The notes: generated by a model not told the origin, from the sequence alone. DNA of 64,000 nt from Stomoxys calcitrans (GCF_963082655.1 NC_081556.1:930001-994000); one strand, 5' to 3'. Numbered from the stretch's first letter, positions 36,844 to 49,150 are shown. Translations and numbers: made by a program.

Positions 36844-37330
36844 GCGTGAGTCACATGATTCTGAGTGAGATCCAAATCCAATCACCTAATCGTGCGTGAC
36901 CGTGAATTAACCAAGTGAGTGAAATCATGCTAACGACACTAATCACGACTCACGAAACACTAACGACTCACGTGACACTCACAACTCTCGAAACGCTCGC
37001 GATTCACGAATCAAAAAAAAACTAGCATGCTGTCAAAAAAAGGAAAGGAGCATATAAGTGGTTATGCAGGGCTGATACATACATATACGTACGTCCAAAT
37101 GCTGTATGGTGGGAAAAAATTATTATTCGCTTCATGAACAAATATTTGTTTAACCGTGACTCGTAAGTGCCTCGTCAGTCGTGATTGTCTCTTAAGTCGT
37201 AATTATCTCGTGAGTAATGCGCGAGTAAAATTTTTATCTCATGAACGTGAGTCGACTTAAAAATTCGTGCGTGAGTAACATTTTTCGTGAGCGTGAGTCA
37301 AAAATCACTTACGTGCACATCTCTAATTGT
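36844..37330. repeat. Inverted arrays of a short ACTCACGA-like motif, possibly hAT-type MITE
   Basis: In 36844-37015 variants of ACTCACGA / TCACGACTCACG recur every 10-20 bp; in 37150-37310 the same motif recurs in the opposite orientation (CGTGAGTC, CGTGAGTA). The right end reads CTTACGTGCACATCTCT, which reversed is AGAGATGTGCACGTAAG, similar to hAT termini. No left terminus and no transposase found, so the class is inferred. Confidence 0.5.
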
Positions 37331-37590
37331 GATACCTCATTGAGAGCTATTGTAAGAGAAGAAGGAAGCATGTAATGAGTCCTTGGATCGCACTTCAGGT
37401 AACGAAAGAAGAGGGTTGGAAGCTTGAGCATGGTTCCATGTTCGTATATTAGCCGAAGTAGCAATGGGTTAGTGCGAGTCTCAAAGGTGTTGACTCAGTG
37501 TATTTGCATAACTTATAGTTGGCATAACGTACAAAGAGGGTATCTACGGTATTTCCTGTGGAACTATACGGTCGCTTCAAGTAGTAAGAT

Positions 37591-37866
37591 TGCAAATTGC
37601 GAATTTGCCCATGAACATTCCATTAAGGATCAGATGCAAACTGAGTGCTGTCCGATTCAAGTTTAAGCTCATTGATAAAGGCCTCCTTTTTATAGCCGAG
37701 TTCGAACGGCGTGCCGTAGTGCGCCACCTCTTTGGAGAGAAGTTTTTACATGGCTGCCATACCAAATGGTACAGTATCTTACAAATGTCGTCCGCATTAT
37801 GAGGGGATAACCACCATTGGGTTCAGCGCCATACTCGGATATGCTAACCTCTGCGCTACGGTGGCC
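37591..37866 (-). mobile_element. tRNA-derived SINE, nearly full-length but with damaged B box
   Basis: Minus-strand start GGCCACCGTAGCGCAGAGGT; the region expected to hold the B box is deleted (GAGTATGGCGCTGAACCC). The body and 3' tail (GTTCATGGGCAAATTC) are retained. Confidence 0.8.
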
Positions 37867-38454
37867 TCCACGTTTGTAAAATTACCCAAGTTATAACTCT
37901 CGTTAGAGTACCGAGAGATCACTTACCGACAGCAAACAGTGTGCCATCCTCTTTTGGCTAATATCTGGTCAGATTGTTTTGGTTATATCAGAAATTACTT
38001 TAGCAGCTGCGTGTTTGCGAGCCGAACGTAGGGGAGAACACACAACTGACTGCCTCACTCTTTCGATATTTTCCAGGGTTCTGATGGTCCGTTGAAGTCT
38101 ATTTCTGGGTTTAGCGACACTTTCACATACACTCGCAAAATGAGTTAACCCACGACAGAATCGAATGGCGACCGTTAGAAAAAAAGCTCTAGACTTGATA
38201 GTAACTGTATGAGGAGAAAAACAAACTTTGGATTTCCGTCTCCCATCTCGAACCCCTCCCTGCCCAACTCACTGCTGGGGGGTTTTTTCAAGTTAGCATT
38301 CTGTAGTAGTAAACTGTATCTTAGTTTACTACATACACCAGACGCAAAGCTAAAGATCTATTATACTACCATTAAGAAAAATTCTTGAAATCTAGTAATA
38401 AAATTGTTCACCCAAAAATTTTCCTTTAAAAAGTTAAACCTTCAATGAGAAATA
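37867..38454. other. Unique non-coding DNA
   Basis: No supported feature. Confidence 0.5.
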
Positions 38455-38800
38455 TTAATCTGCGAACCAATAAATTATATATACTTTGGTCGTATTGAAA
38501 TTTTAAGTCGATTTAGCCCTGCCCGTCCGTCTATTGAAAACACGCCAACTTTCGAAGGAATAAAGCGAGAGCTTGAAATTTTGCATTAATACTTCCTATT
38601 AGTGTAGGTCGGTTGGGATTGTAAATGGGTCATATCGGTGCATGTTTTGATATAGCTGCCATATAAACTGAATCTTGACTGTTAGAACCTCTAAAGGGCG
38701 CAATTCATATTCGATTTGACTAAAATTTCTAACAACTGCCAATTGTGGTGTAATTCGGTTCATAACCTGATATAGATGCTGTGTAGGACTTCTGCTGTAT
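38455..38800 (+). repeat. Compound repeat, copy 9, partial
   Basis: CAATAAATTATATATACTTTG, TTTTAAGTCGATTTAGCC, CGTCCGTCTATTGAAAACAC and GATATAGCTGCCATATAAAC. The 3' end is lost. Confidence 0.75.
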
Positions 38801-39179
38801 ATCGAAGAGCGCGTCAAGGAAAAGAACCTTTGTTGTAATGGGTTTGTAAGAACTCAATTTATTTTACTTAGAAACACACCTTAATACCTAATACATACTT
38901 AAAATCTTACAGTCTTTACAATGCTTAATAACTAAGGACATCGAATACAAAACACATGTAGTCTATTTCCACATATAGAGTATTTTACACAGTCAACTAG
39001 GTACCTGCATTAAACGAACCATGTGCACTCCTAAGGACAATGAAAATCAATAAAAGATAAACAATACATCTCCATGTTTACTTGCACATTAGTGTGCCTA
39101 CATGAGCTCATTTTATGATCTAAGGTTTTATTGCAGAAATTCGTCATCTTTTGGTATACACACTACACAAAAATGTTTA
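38801..39179. other. Non-coding DNA
   Basis: No supported feature. Confidence 0.5.
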
Positions 39180-39650
39180 TGATTTGTCGGATCTTATTAT
39201 TTTGAGCCTCTAGTGAGCGCAATTATGAGCCGATTTGACTGAAATTTCTGATATTCACGCCGAGATTTGAACCCAGGCGTTCGGTGTCATAGGCGGACAT
39301 GCTAATCTCTGCACCACGGTGGCCTCCTGAAGTCCATATAATACTCCCATATTATATGGAAGTATGACTTCCATATAAACGGATCTCTCGATTATACTTC
39401 TTGAGTCTCTAGAGGGCGCAATTGTTATCCATTTTTTACAACGACTTCTCCTATGACCTTCAACATACATCCCTAATATGGTATGAATCGATCTATAATT
39501 TGATATGCAAATTTGCCCATGAACATGCCATTAAGAAACAGGGGCAAACTCCTCACATATCAATGAGTGCTATCCGATTCAGTTTAAGCTCAATGATAAG
39601 GGGACTATGATCTCCAACATCCAAACCAAATAGGGTCCGAGTCGTACCTT
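39180..39650 (+). repeat. Compound repeat remnants mixed with two SINE pieces
   Basis: Units 'gagcctctagtgagcgcaat' and 'ccatataaacggatctctcg' belong to the compound repeat. 39250-39324 (minus) is only the tRNA-like half of a SINE, with A-box GTGGTGCAGAG and B-box-like GGGTTCAAATC; 39505-39603 (minus) is a SINE 3' half. Confidence 0.7.
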
Positions 39651-39654
39651 AACA

Positions 39655-40501
39655 GCTTGCGCACGTTTCGTGTTTTGTTTCGCTGTCAAACATCTTCAGC
39701 CTGGTCTATAATTTAACCATGAATCGTTTTACAAACGAACAACGCTTGCAAATTATTGAATTTTATTATCAAAATGGGTGCTCTGATATGAAAGTTCAAC
39801 GCGCACTTGTTCCATTTTCGACGAAGCTCATTTTTGGCTCAATGGGTGCGTAAATAAGCAAAATTGTCGATTTTGGAGTGAAGATCAGCCAGAAGCATTG
39901 CATGAGCTACCAATGCTTGCGGAAAAGTCACTTTTTGGTGCAGTTTATGGGCTGGTGGCATCATTGGACCGTACTTCTTCAAAGATGATGCTAATCGTAA
40001 CGTAACTGTGAATGGTGAGTGCTACCTTGAGATGATATCCAACTTTTGTTTGCCCAAAATGCAAGAGCTTGACTTGCTTGACATGTGGTTTCAACAAGAC
40101 GTTGCCACATGCCACACGGCACACGTAACAATCGACTTATTGAGAGGCGAGTTCGCGATCGGTTAAATGGCCACCTAGATTGTGCGATTGAATGCCTTTA
40201 GACTATTTTTTGTTGAAGCTCATGTCTATACAAACAAGCCCGCTTCACTTGACGCATTGGAAGACAACATTGAAGCATTTATTCGTGGGCTATCGGCTGA
40301 AATGTTGGAAAGAGTAGGTCAAAATTGGACTTAGCAGATGGACCATTTGAGGTGCAGTCACGGTCAATATTTGCATGAAAAAAATCTTTAAACATTAAAT
40401 TATATGGACCGCACTATCGATTCAAATTAAGATTTTATGCATTTTTCTGAATTTTGTGTGTTTTTTGAAAAACTTTCCTGTGGCTCTTAATAAAATCACC
40501 C
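39655..40501 (+). mobile_element. DD41D transposon, internally deleted, 3' end intact
   Basis: Encodes MNRFTNEQRLQIIEFYYQNG (N-terminal helix-turn-helix start at 39719), then after a deletion a shifted frame of the FSDEAHF region, FKDDANRNVTVNGE, MWFQQDVATCHTA (second Asp), and VYTNKPASLDALEDNIEAFI. The segment with the third Asp is deleted. The right terminus is CTTAATAAAATCACCC. Stops and frameshifts throughout. Confidence 0.8.
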
Positions 40502-42186
40502 TTTATATAAAATCACCTTGATAGTACAATCCTTCCTATTAGGAATGTTTATACAAAGGATAATAACTTAGGTTGAAACTGGGACCATGCTCTTCAGTAT
40601 TTCAACACGCAAAGTTTCCCCAGGATAAGTACAACCTTGTCGACATGGTTTCGAATATGCTCGACCTTTTCTAATAATGATCCAGTGTTCCCAGTATATC
40701 ATACTCTGGCAACATACCCACTCTCCACATTTAGGATCGTTTTTAGGGCAACAAAATGTTGACTAATATGCAAAGCCCTAGAGTTATCTTGAGATCACCA
40801 CAAAGCTCATAACTATCAAATCGATATAAAGCTTAGTTTTAACATTAAAATCTTATTTGAATAAATGTTCCCTAAGTCCTTCTTCTTGTTAAATAATCGA
40901 TATTGCCAGAATTAACATATCACCAAATATAGGGGTGCTATGATATATGTACTCAGATACATGGAAGATGATGGAGGACAGATAATGTCAATGCTATGGG
41001 CAAACAATGTGGCCAGCATTAATTTATGCCTAATGCTACCGAAACAACAACAAAAAAAAAACATCTAATATCCTTGTTTAAGCAGGGACATAAGGAAAAA
41101 AGGGTTCGACATAAGGTGTTTGTTTGCCCAGAAGAACATACAAAATTTTATTTTCCGTTTCATTGTTTTTCTGGGTAAATATAACCCAAAAAACACCCCT
41201 TTTTCGATTTGGACACCATGCAAACAAATGCAACGGCAGAATGGATGAATTAAAGGAAGGAAGGACGAACGGACGGACAGATGAATTTACGGTTGAGGCT
41301 ATGGCTGAATGGAAATGGAAGAAAAGTGTTGTGTAACTAACATGATTTTCAACACAACACACAACCTTAAGGATATGAGACACTTTCACTGTTTTGAGTG
41401 AGCCCCCCCGCATAAAATGCTAGTTACTGCTATCACACGAGGCAGTGAAAGTGTAGAAGAACATTAACGTTTGTAAATTATTAATTTAAATATATCGTGT
41501 TTTACCCCTTGCACTGCGTCATAAATATGTCGAGTTTATTAGATGCGGATGAGCATTGAGATGGCTTGTTTTTTGTTTTTGTTCTTTACTAAGGAAAGGG
41601 GGAAGGTTTCTCGATCGTACAAACATTTCCTTGAACTCTGGAAAAATGTTTTATGTTGCTGACGACGACACATTTGCATATGGCATGGTCGGCCATATCG
41701 CTCTTATGGGCTAATTCATTAAAGTTTTATGGTTATCTTTGATGTAACTAATTTGTCCATTGATAGATGGATAACATGTCAAGGAGACATGTATTTATAA
41801 TGTTAGTTGTAGGTAGTAGTTGCATTAGGGGACCTCAAATAAAAAGGGTTTATTTAGTTACTCCCAATAAGAGAGTATGTTTGGCTATTAAAACGGTTCG
41901 TAAATTCGATTCAAATTAAAAATATCACAGTGATAACACGATGGGATACGATAATTTTTGTGTGTCCAAGCAGCTCGTAAGTTAATCTTTCTACGGTTTT
42001 TTTGTTTTTGTCTAACTAGTGTGAGGCTGCCTAATTTTTTTATCCTTTGGCCGTAGCTGGATGACTAAAAACCTTAAGTGGTTTACACTTAGCATTTATG
42101 TCTTTAGCAATCAACACGCACAATGGGTTGTGGGCATATGAGTAATAAATTATGCATCCTTAATTTCAATAAATATGGGCATTTCT
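40502..42186. other. Unique non-coding DNA
   Basis: No convincing gene. A 111-codon minus frame at 41078-41413 and an overlapping 70-codon plus frame lack motifs. Confidence 0.5.
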
Positions 42187-43520
42187 TTTTTATACCCTCC
42201 ACCATAAGATGGGGGGTATACTAATTTCGTCATTCTGTTTGTAACTACTCGAAATATCCGTCTGAGACCCCATAAAGTATATATATTCTTGATCGTCGTG
42301 ACATTTTATGTCGATCTAGCCATGTCCGTCCGTCTGTCCGTCCGTCCGTCTGTCTGTCGAAAGCACGCTAACTTCCGAAGGAGTAAAGCTAGCCGCTTGA
42401 AATTTTGCACAAATACTTCTTATTAGTGTAGGTCGGTTGGTATTGAAAATGGGCCATATCGGTCCATGTTTTGATATAGCTGCCATATAAACCGATCTTG
42501 GGTCTTGACTTCTTGAGCCTCTAGAGTGCGCAATTCTTATCCGATTGGGATGAAATTTTGCACGACGTGTTTTGTTATGACATCCAACAACTGTGCTAAG
42601 TATATTTCAATTTGGTTCATAACCTGATATAGCTGTCATATAAACAGATCTTGGGTCTTGACTTCTTGAGCCTCTAGAGTGCGCAATTCTTATCCGATTG
42701 GAATGAAATTTTGCACGACGTGTTTTGTTATGACATCCAACAACTGTGCTAAGTATGGTTCAAATCGGTCCATAACCTGATATAGCTGCCATATAAACCG
42801 ATCTTGGGTCTTGACTTCTTGAGCCTCTAGAGTGCGCAATTCTTATCCGATTGGAATGAAATTTTGCACGACGTGTTTCGTTATTATATCCAACAACTGT
42901 GCCAAGTATGGTTCAAATCGGTCCATAACCTGATATAGCTGTCATATAAACCGATCTTGGGTCTTGACTTCTTGAGCCTCTAGAGGGCGCAATTCTTATC
43001 CAATTTGAATGAATTTTGGCACGTAGTATTTTGTTATGATATCCAACAACTGTGCCAAATATGGCTCAAATCGGTTCATAACCTGATGTAGCTGCCATAT
43101 AAACCGATCTGGGATTTTGACTTCTTGAGCCTCTAGAGGTCGCAATTATTATCCGATTTGCCTGAAATTTTGTACGACGGATTCTCTCATGATCATTAAC
43201 ATACGTGTTTATTATGGTCTGAATCGGTTTATAGCCTGATATAGCTTCCATATAAATCGATCTCTTTATTTTACTTCTTGAGCCCACAAAGGGCGCAATT
43301 CTTATTCGAATTGGCTGACATTTTACACAGGTCTCCAATATATAATTTAATTGTGGTCCAAACCGGACCATATCTTGATATCGCTCTAATAGCAGAGCAA
43401 ATCTTTTCTTAAATCCTTTTTTTGCCTAAGAAGAGATGCCGGGAAAAGAACTCGATATATGCGATCCATGGTGGAGGGTATATAAGATTCGGCCCGGCCG
43501 AACTTAGCACGCTTTTACTT
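42187..43520 (+). repeat. Compound repeat, best-preserved copy, six 153-bp units
   Basis: Starts TTTTTTATACCCTCCACCAT and ends CCATGGTGGAGGGTATATAA, TTCGGCCCGGCCGAACTTAG, CACGCTTTTACTTGTTT. The GATAT(AGCTGCCATATAAAC) landmark falls at 42473, 42626, 42779, 42932, 43085 and 43238, exactly 153 bp apart. Between the 5' end and the units is a tract rich in GTCCGTCCGTCTGTC. Class unproven; the layout (inverted subterminal repeats, internal tandem units, 3' hairpin, T-rich flanks) resembles Helentron-derived HINE/DINE-1 elements. Confidence 0.9.
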
Positions 43521-43664
43521 GTTTAATTTCCTTTTTGTATTCATACCATAGAACAGTATAAAATTATTTAAACTTTTAAAGTTCAAAATCGAGTGAAACC
43601 TTATTTGTTCAATTTTAGTAGTTCATATTTTATTCATTTTAATAGGCTTTTAGATTATTCTTGT

Positions 43665-44110
43665 TTTTATACCCTCCACCTTAGGATAGGTGTATACTAA
43701 CTTCGTCATTCCGTTTGTAGCACATCGAAATATTCGCCTGAGACCCCATAGAGTATATATCTGTATATACTTGATCGGGATTAGTGGTACAGTATTTTTT
43801 ACCAAAAATGTGTTATTTAAAGTTAGTTCCCAAGTAAACCGATCTCCCGATATACTTCTCGAGTTTCTAGAGAGTGCAATTCTTTCACCATGTGCCAAAA
43901 CTTTGTGCTATGACTTTTTCTATGACATTCAACAAATGTGCAAAGTAAGGTCCGAAACGGTCCAAAACCTATCTCCCGATTGTACTTTTTGACCCTCTTG
44001 AGGGCGTAAGTCTTCTTCGATTGGCTGAAATTTGGCACAATGGCTTGTTCAGTAAACTCGAACTTTCATGCAAAGTGTTATTGGAATCGGTCCATAGCCT
44101 TATAGCGCTC
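43665..44110 (+). repeat. Compound repeat, copy 11, 5' part
   Basis: Starts TTTTTATACCCTCCACCTTA. Contains degraded units (ACCGATCTCCCGATATACTT). 3' end missing; it runs into the GGTACC-rich block. Confidence 0.8.
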
Positions 44111-45940
44111 TTAACGACTTATAAAAACGACTTGCATCCTGGTGGTCCGCTTCGCTAGACCCGTTTTTGATACCCCCTTTTTAGTGTATGACTTCCAAAA
44201 ACCAATCTATAAATGAATCCCAATTTTGAGCGCTTTAGTTCAATTCATAAATAAATTACGAATTTGTATGTTTTAGTACCTAAATGTACGATTTTGAAAA
44301 AAAAAAAATTCTCGTTGCCCAAAATTTGTAGCCAAGGTGCAGCTGTATCCCAATGTTGACAGCTTAAAATCACTCTGTATAGAAAGTACAATTTTGTATG
44401 TTTTAGTACCTAAATGCACGAACAAAAAAAATCTTCCCATCGTCCAACATTTACTGCCAAGATGTTACCGTATCCTTATTTTTAGTACATTAGCTCAATT
44501 CGTAAAGAATGTACCATTTTGTACGCTGTAGTATATAAATGTACTATTTTAAATAATCTTATGGTCACCCAAAATTTATAGTCAAGGTATACGTGTATCC
44601 CAATTTTGAGAGTTTTAGCACATTGCGTTTGGAAAGTAATAATTTCTACGTTTGAGTACATATTCACATATTAAAAGCTGTCTTCTAGTTGCCTAATATA
44701 TTCTTTCATGGTACCAATTACACCATAATAAGTACAGGGTGGCTGATGAATATTGCTACAATGATGAATATTGCTACATTTTTTTTTCGGTGTATGGAAT
44801 ACATTTTTCTTTTATTCATGTTAAATTAAATTATTAAATTAATTATTAAATTATTATTAATTAAATTAATTAATTAATTAATTAAATTAATTATTAAATT
44901 ATTATTATTAAATAGAAAAAAAGTTATTACATTTTTTTTTGGTAGCGGCTTTCATCAGCCACCCTGTAGGATAAGCTGTTTCGTACTATTTTGCACTTTT
45001 TTTGTACCAAAATGTACGAATTTTGATGGATCATTTTCTTCTTGTACGTACATGCTTAATTTCAGACTTCTAGTTCCATCTGTAAAAAAAGTACCAAACG
45101 GTACCAAAATGTACGTGTTGTGATTAGTAACCAATCATATATTTCCTAGTTATACCTACATGCGAAATTTCGGACCTCTAGCTTCATCTATAAAGAAAGT
45201 AGCAAATAGTAACAATTTTGGTACCGAAATGTTCCAATTGTGAAAAAACCATTTAGTAGCCCATCATATATTTCTAAGTTTTACCACATGCCATATGTCA
45301 GACCTCTGGCCCCATCTGTAAAGAAAGTACCAAATGGTACCAATTTTGATACCAAAATGTACAAATTTTGAATAGATCATTTGGTCACTCATCATAAAAT
45401 TCCTCCTCTGTAAAGAAGTACCAAATGGTACCAATTGCGCAACTAAACGTACGTTTAGTACGTTTCAAAATTCTATCTCAATCCATCCGCCCTGTACAAA
45501 GTTCACCCATTTCGTACCTTTTTAGTACCTAAATGTATAAATTTCCGAAAACGATTATAGTTACCCAATTAAAGTTGCCATAGTATACCTTAGTTCCAAA
45601 ATTCAGAGCTCTAGTTCAATTAACAAAGAAAGTACCAATTGCGGTACTAAACTTACTATATCTCCCATTTCCGGTCGGATTTTCCAAATTTTTTTTATCA
45701 GACCTTTTTTCTTGAGACTTTCTTTGATTTGAGTCCGTGCGCGCTGGGCAAATATGTACCATTTCGTACTTTTCGGTACTTTTTAGTACCTAAACATACG
45801 AACATCACCAAATCCAGCCTTATCCCATGTCTTCGTACCAAGACCAAAATTCATGCAAAATTTCATGATTTTAGCTTTAGCCGTTTGGGCTGGGCGACGA
45901 TCAGTCCGTCAGTCAGCAATCAGTCAGTCACGCTACTCTT
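44111..45940. repeat. Diverged ~115-130 bp tandem repeat rich in GTACC/GGTAC
   Basis: Units share 'aaagaaagtaccaaatggta', 'ttagtacctaaatgtacgaa' and 'atttggtcactcatcatat', arranged head to tail across 1.8 kb and interrupted by a MITE at 44735. No open frame persists. I cannot place it in a named family. Confidence 0.7.
44735..44966. mobile_element. TA-flanked MITE with CAGGGTGGCTGATGAA termini
   Basis: A 232-bp element. Left CAGGGTGGCTGATGAA and right TTCATCAGCCACCCTG are exact inverted repeats of 16 bp. Flanking TA at 44733-44734 and 44967-44968 suggests Tc1/mariner-type insertion. The core is an almost pure TTAAATTAATTA run (44822-44925). Confidence 0.85.
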
Positions 45941-46845
45941 TTAAAGATATCCTGATTTTACTTCTTTAGTCTTTAGGGAGACAATTGCAATTTGATTTGG
46001 CTTAAATTTTGCACGATCTCTTCTCATGTTACCTCCCACAACTATGGCTAAGCCTCCTGAAGGCGCAACCCTTATCCCATTTCGCTGATATTCGGAACAG
46101 TGAGTTACACTACGCCTCCCGTCATCCGAACCGGGTATGGTCTATATACGACTATATCTAGATATAGCTGCCATATAGACCGATCTGCCAATTTAGTGTC
46201 TTACGCCCATAAAAGGCGCATTTATTAACCGACTTTGCTAAAACAGTGAGTTGTATTAATCCTCCCAACACCCGAAGCGAATATGCCATTATACCGATCT
46301 GGTCTTTATCTCACAAAAGCCTTATACCCGATTGCGATTAAATTTTGGGATAGTGAGTTGCACTAGGCCTCTCGATATCCGCAACGAGTATGGCCGACAC
46401 ATGACTATATTTATATATGACGCAGAATGCCTGGGTTCGAATCCTGACAAGACCATCAAAAAAATATTTTCAGCTGTGGTTTTCCCCTCCTAGTGCTGGT
46501 ACTATGTCATGCAAAAACTTCTCTCCAAAGAGGTGTCGTACTGCGGCACACCGTTCTGACTCGGCTATACAGAGGAGCTTAAACTTGAATCCGACTGTAC
46601 TCATTGATATGTGAGAAGTTTGTCCCTGTTCCTTAGTGGAATGTTCATGGGCAAATTTGTATTTGCCGTCATATAGACCTATCTGCCAATTTGGGGTCTT
46701 AAACCATTAAAAGACGCATTTGATAGGCGATAGGCGATCTAAAGCAAATGTATTCCGTCTTATATTTGGATTTACATAACTATGGATAATTTATAAGTCC
46801 ATAGTGGTAGTACGGCCGAACTTATTACGTCTTTACTTCTTTTTG
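45941..46845 (+). repeat. Compound repeat, degraded copy 12, split by a SINE
   Basis: GATATAGCTGCCATATAGAC, CCGATCTGCCAATTTAG and the end TACGGCCGAACTTATTACGT identify the family. The sequence is interrupted at 46419-46667. Confidence 0.7.
46419..46667 (+). mobile_element. 5'-truncated SINE inside a compound repeat
   Basis: Starts within the tRNA-like half (GACGCAGAATGCCTGGGTTC), keeps the B box GGGTTCGAATCC but no A box, and runs to GTTCATGGGCAAATTTGTAT. Confidence 0.85.
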
Positions 46846-48640
46846 TTCAGTTGATTGTCCTATCTGAAGTTTTGAATCGATTGCCATTATTCCTATAGCC
46901 ATAATTTTCAGTGAAGTCATATGCTCCCCTTAGCGGTATGAGAACATTTCTATGAAAAGGGTTTTTCAGTTATTATCGTTTAGTTTATTAATTATCACTA
47001 ATTTTAGTTGTGTAAACATTCAAAGCAAGCACACTTTCTAAACAAATATATGTTGAGATGTATGACCGATGGGCTAAACTAGAGGCCACCACCTTACCTA
47101 AACTGCTACAGGCCCTTCTTAACTAACCCACATGATGTTCACACGCATTCGGCGCTTTATCGACCAGCGCTCACCTCCAACTACAACACATGTATAAGTA
47201 AATGTTCATTAGTTTGCTGTGTTGTTTGGTTGGAAAGAAAGGACCTTTACACGCAAAAACACCTCATGACCTTTAAATGTTAAACCAAAAAACTAATGAT
47301 GTCCTCTCGACCTACAGAATTTAATTAACAAAAGGGTCAATTGTCAATTTATTTTGTTGCCACTTCACCTCTCTCTATATGAGATGTCAACATGCAACGC
47401 ATACACCCTACCCCCACATGCGAGTGGCAGGAGGGTTCATATATTTATTTATTGGTGTTGTCAAAGGACATTCATAGCGAAGTGCACGCACAAGCGTCGC
47501 CTTCTTCTTGGTAGCAGCATTTGATTAATTCCCTTGGTGTGCGTGTGAAATAGATGCCCTCTCTTGTAGTGTGGGCGATAAGAAGGACATGTTATCGCAA
47601 CTCAATATCAGTGAGCCATCGCTGGTAAATGATCTACTTTTAATTGTTCAATGGCCCGCCAGGCAATTGAATTTATAGTTCTATGCCTGCCATAAACAAC
47701 GAAGCGAAAGCAACGGGCACAAAGGCGCACAGAGGTGGAGTGAGAGATAGAGGAACACTAAGCGTAATTGAATTATAACGTGTTTAAATAGAGCAATTTG
47801 TGTCCTCAAGACACCCATAAATGTCTCAATAAAAGTGACGAATTAATTTTGAAAAAACAAAATATAAATAAATAATTGAAAAAAATCATCTCAAAACAGT
47901 CCAGGGTGGCTTATAAGACCATTTGTAAACAGTAATCTAGGCCTTGGGCTATCTTAAAAAAAAAAAAACAAAAAATGCAATATTCGCAACAAATCCTTTT
48001 TGTTCATATTTATGCAGCCACATTTTATATTTCCTTGGAAACATTTGCCATAAAACAACCCAAAGAGGATAATAAACATATTTTCGCTCTATGTGAAGCT
48101 TCTTTATTGAGCATTTTTTTGGTATGCTTTGGTTTCGCCTTAAATCCTTTGAAAATTCCTTATTCGCATTATTTTCAATTTTCGTTAAAGTTGAATGGAT
48201 GAGCCAGTCGTCGTAGTTGCGGTCTGTCTGTGCGGCAGTTTTTATGTTACCCTACGCTGGAGTAGGACGCGTTTCTTTTTCTGTGTTTCTTATGATGTCG
48301 AGTACTCTTGAAAGCCATTGCCACCAGTGCTCTTTATCGCCAACGTCATCATCAGCATATCTTGGTTTGTGGTGGCGTTGGAAAAGTTTTTCCCAGATAA
48401 ATGAAAACGCCTCTTAAGCTTTTTAAAGTCAAAGCCAACCATAAAAAAGAAAGAAAAATGAAACACCAAACAAACTACAGACAATCCTTGAGAGGCTACA
48501 AAGAATTATTATGAAGTATGAAAGGGGGGAGGAATTAATTCAAATGTAAAAGTTGCATAAAACAAATTCTAGGAATTCTACCTTAAATGTTTAAAACACA
48601 TTCAAATTGATAATAAAGAAGTCTTCTGTGATCAAAACTC
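46846..48640. other. Unique non-coding DNA
   Basis: Least repetitive part of the right half. No exon, RNA gene or element could be supported. Confidence 0.5.
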
Positions 48641-48911
48641 AGTTTTTGGGAGATCGGTCTATATAAAAGGTTTGGTGGAGACGGTGTATAAGTTGAAGTG
48701 AACTTGAGCCTATACTTTAACTGAATTGGAGTAACAATCGTGTCTTCTTTGGTGTTTAGAAGTAAAATCGATTGATCAGTCTATTAGCCCATTAAGAGGC
48801 ATTATTGAGAACAGGTAATGAAAGGAAAAAGTCGGGTGGTGCCGACTATATTATACTCTACACCTACTTTTTAAGTGAAAATTGGGAGCTATATCTAATT
48901 CTGAACCGAAT
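48641..48911. repeat. Degraded repeat, left part of the block split by a MITE
   Basis: GGGAGATCGGTCTATATAAA and GGGAGCTATATCTAATTCTG resemble modules of the dispersed repeats. Together with 49153-49680 it seems to be one older repeat that received the mariner MITE. Confidence 0.5.
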
Positions 48912-48913
48912 TA

Positions 48914-49150
48914 TTGTGTTGCCCAAAAAGTAATTGCGGATTTTTCATATAGTCGGCGTTGACAAATTTTTTCACAGCTTGTGACTCTGTAGTTGCATTC
49001 TTTCTTCTGTCAAGTATCAGCTATTATTTTTAGCTTGCTTTAGAAAAAAAGTGTAAAAAAAGTATATTTGATTAAAGTTCATTCTAAGTTTTACTAAAAA
49101 TGCATTTACTTTCTTTTAAAAAATCCGCAATTACTTTTTGGGCAACCCAA
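48914..49150. mobile_element. Mariner-type MITE
   Basis: A 237-bp element with ~32-bp inverted termini: left TTGTGTTGCCCAAAAAGTAA, right (reversed) TTGGGTTGCCCAAAAAGTAA, each continuing TTGCGGATTTTT. TA flanks at 48912-48913 and 49151-49152. These termini are typical of insect mariner elements. No transposase remains. Confidence 0.9.

Noticed and set aside
41078..41413. 111-codon minus frame
   Set aside because: No motif, overlaps an unrelated plus frame, and includes simple GGAAGGACGAACGGACGG sequence.
48217..48484. Overlapping 64-66 codon frames on both strands
   Set aside because: Mutually exclusive shadows without motifs.
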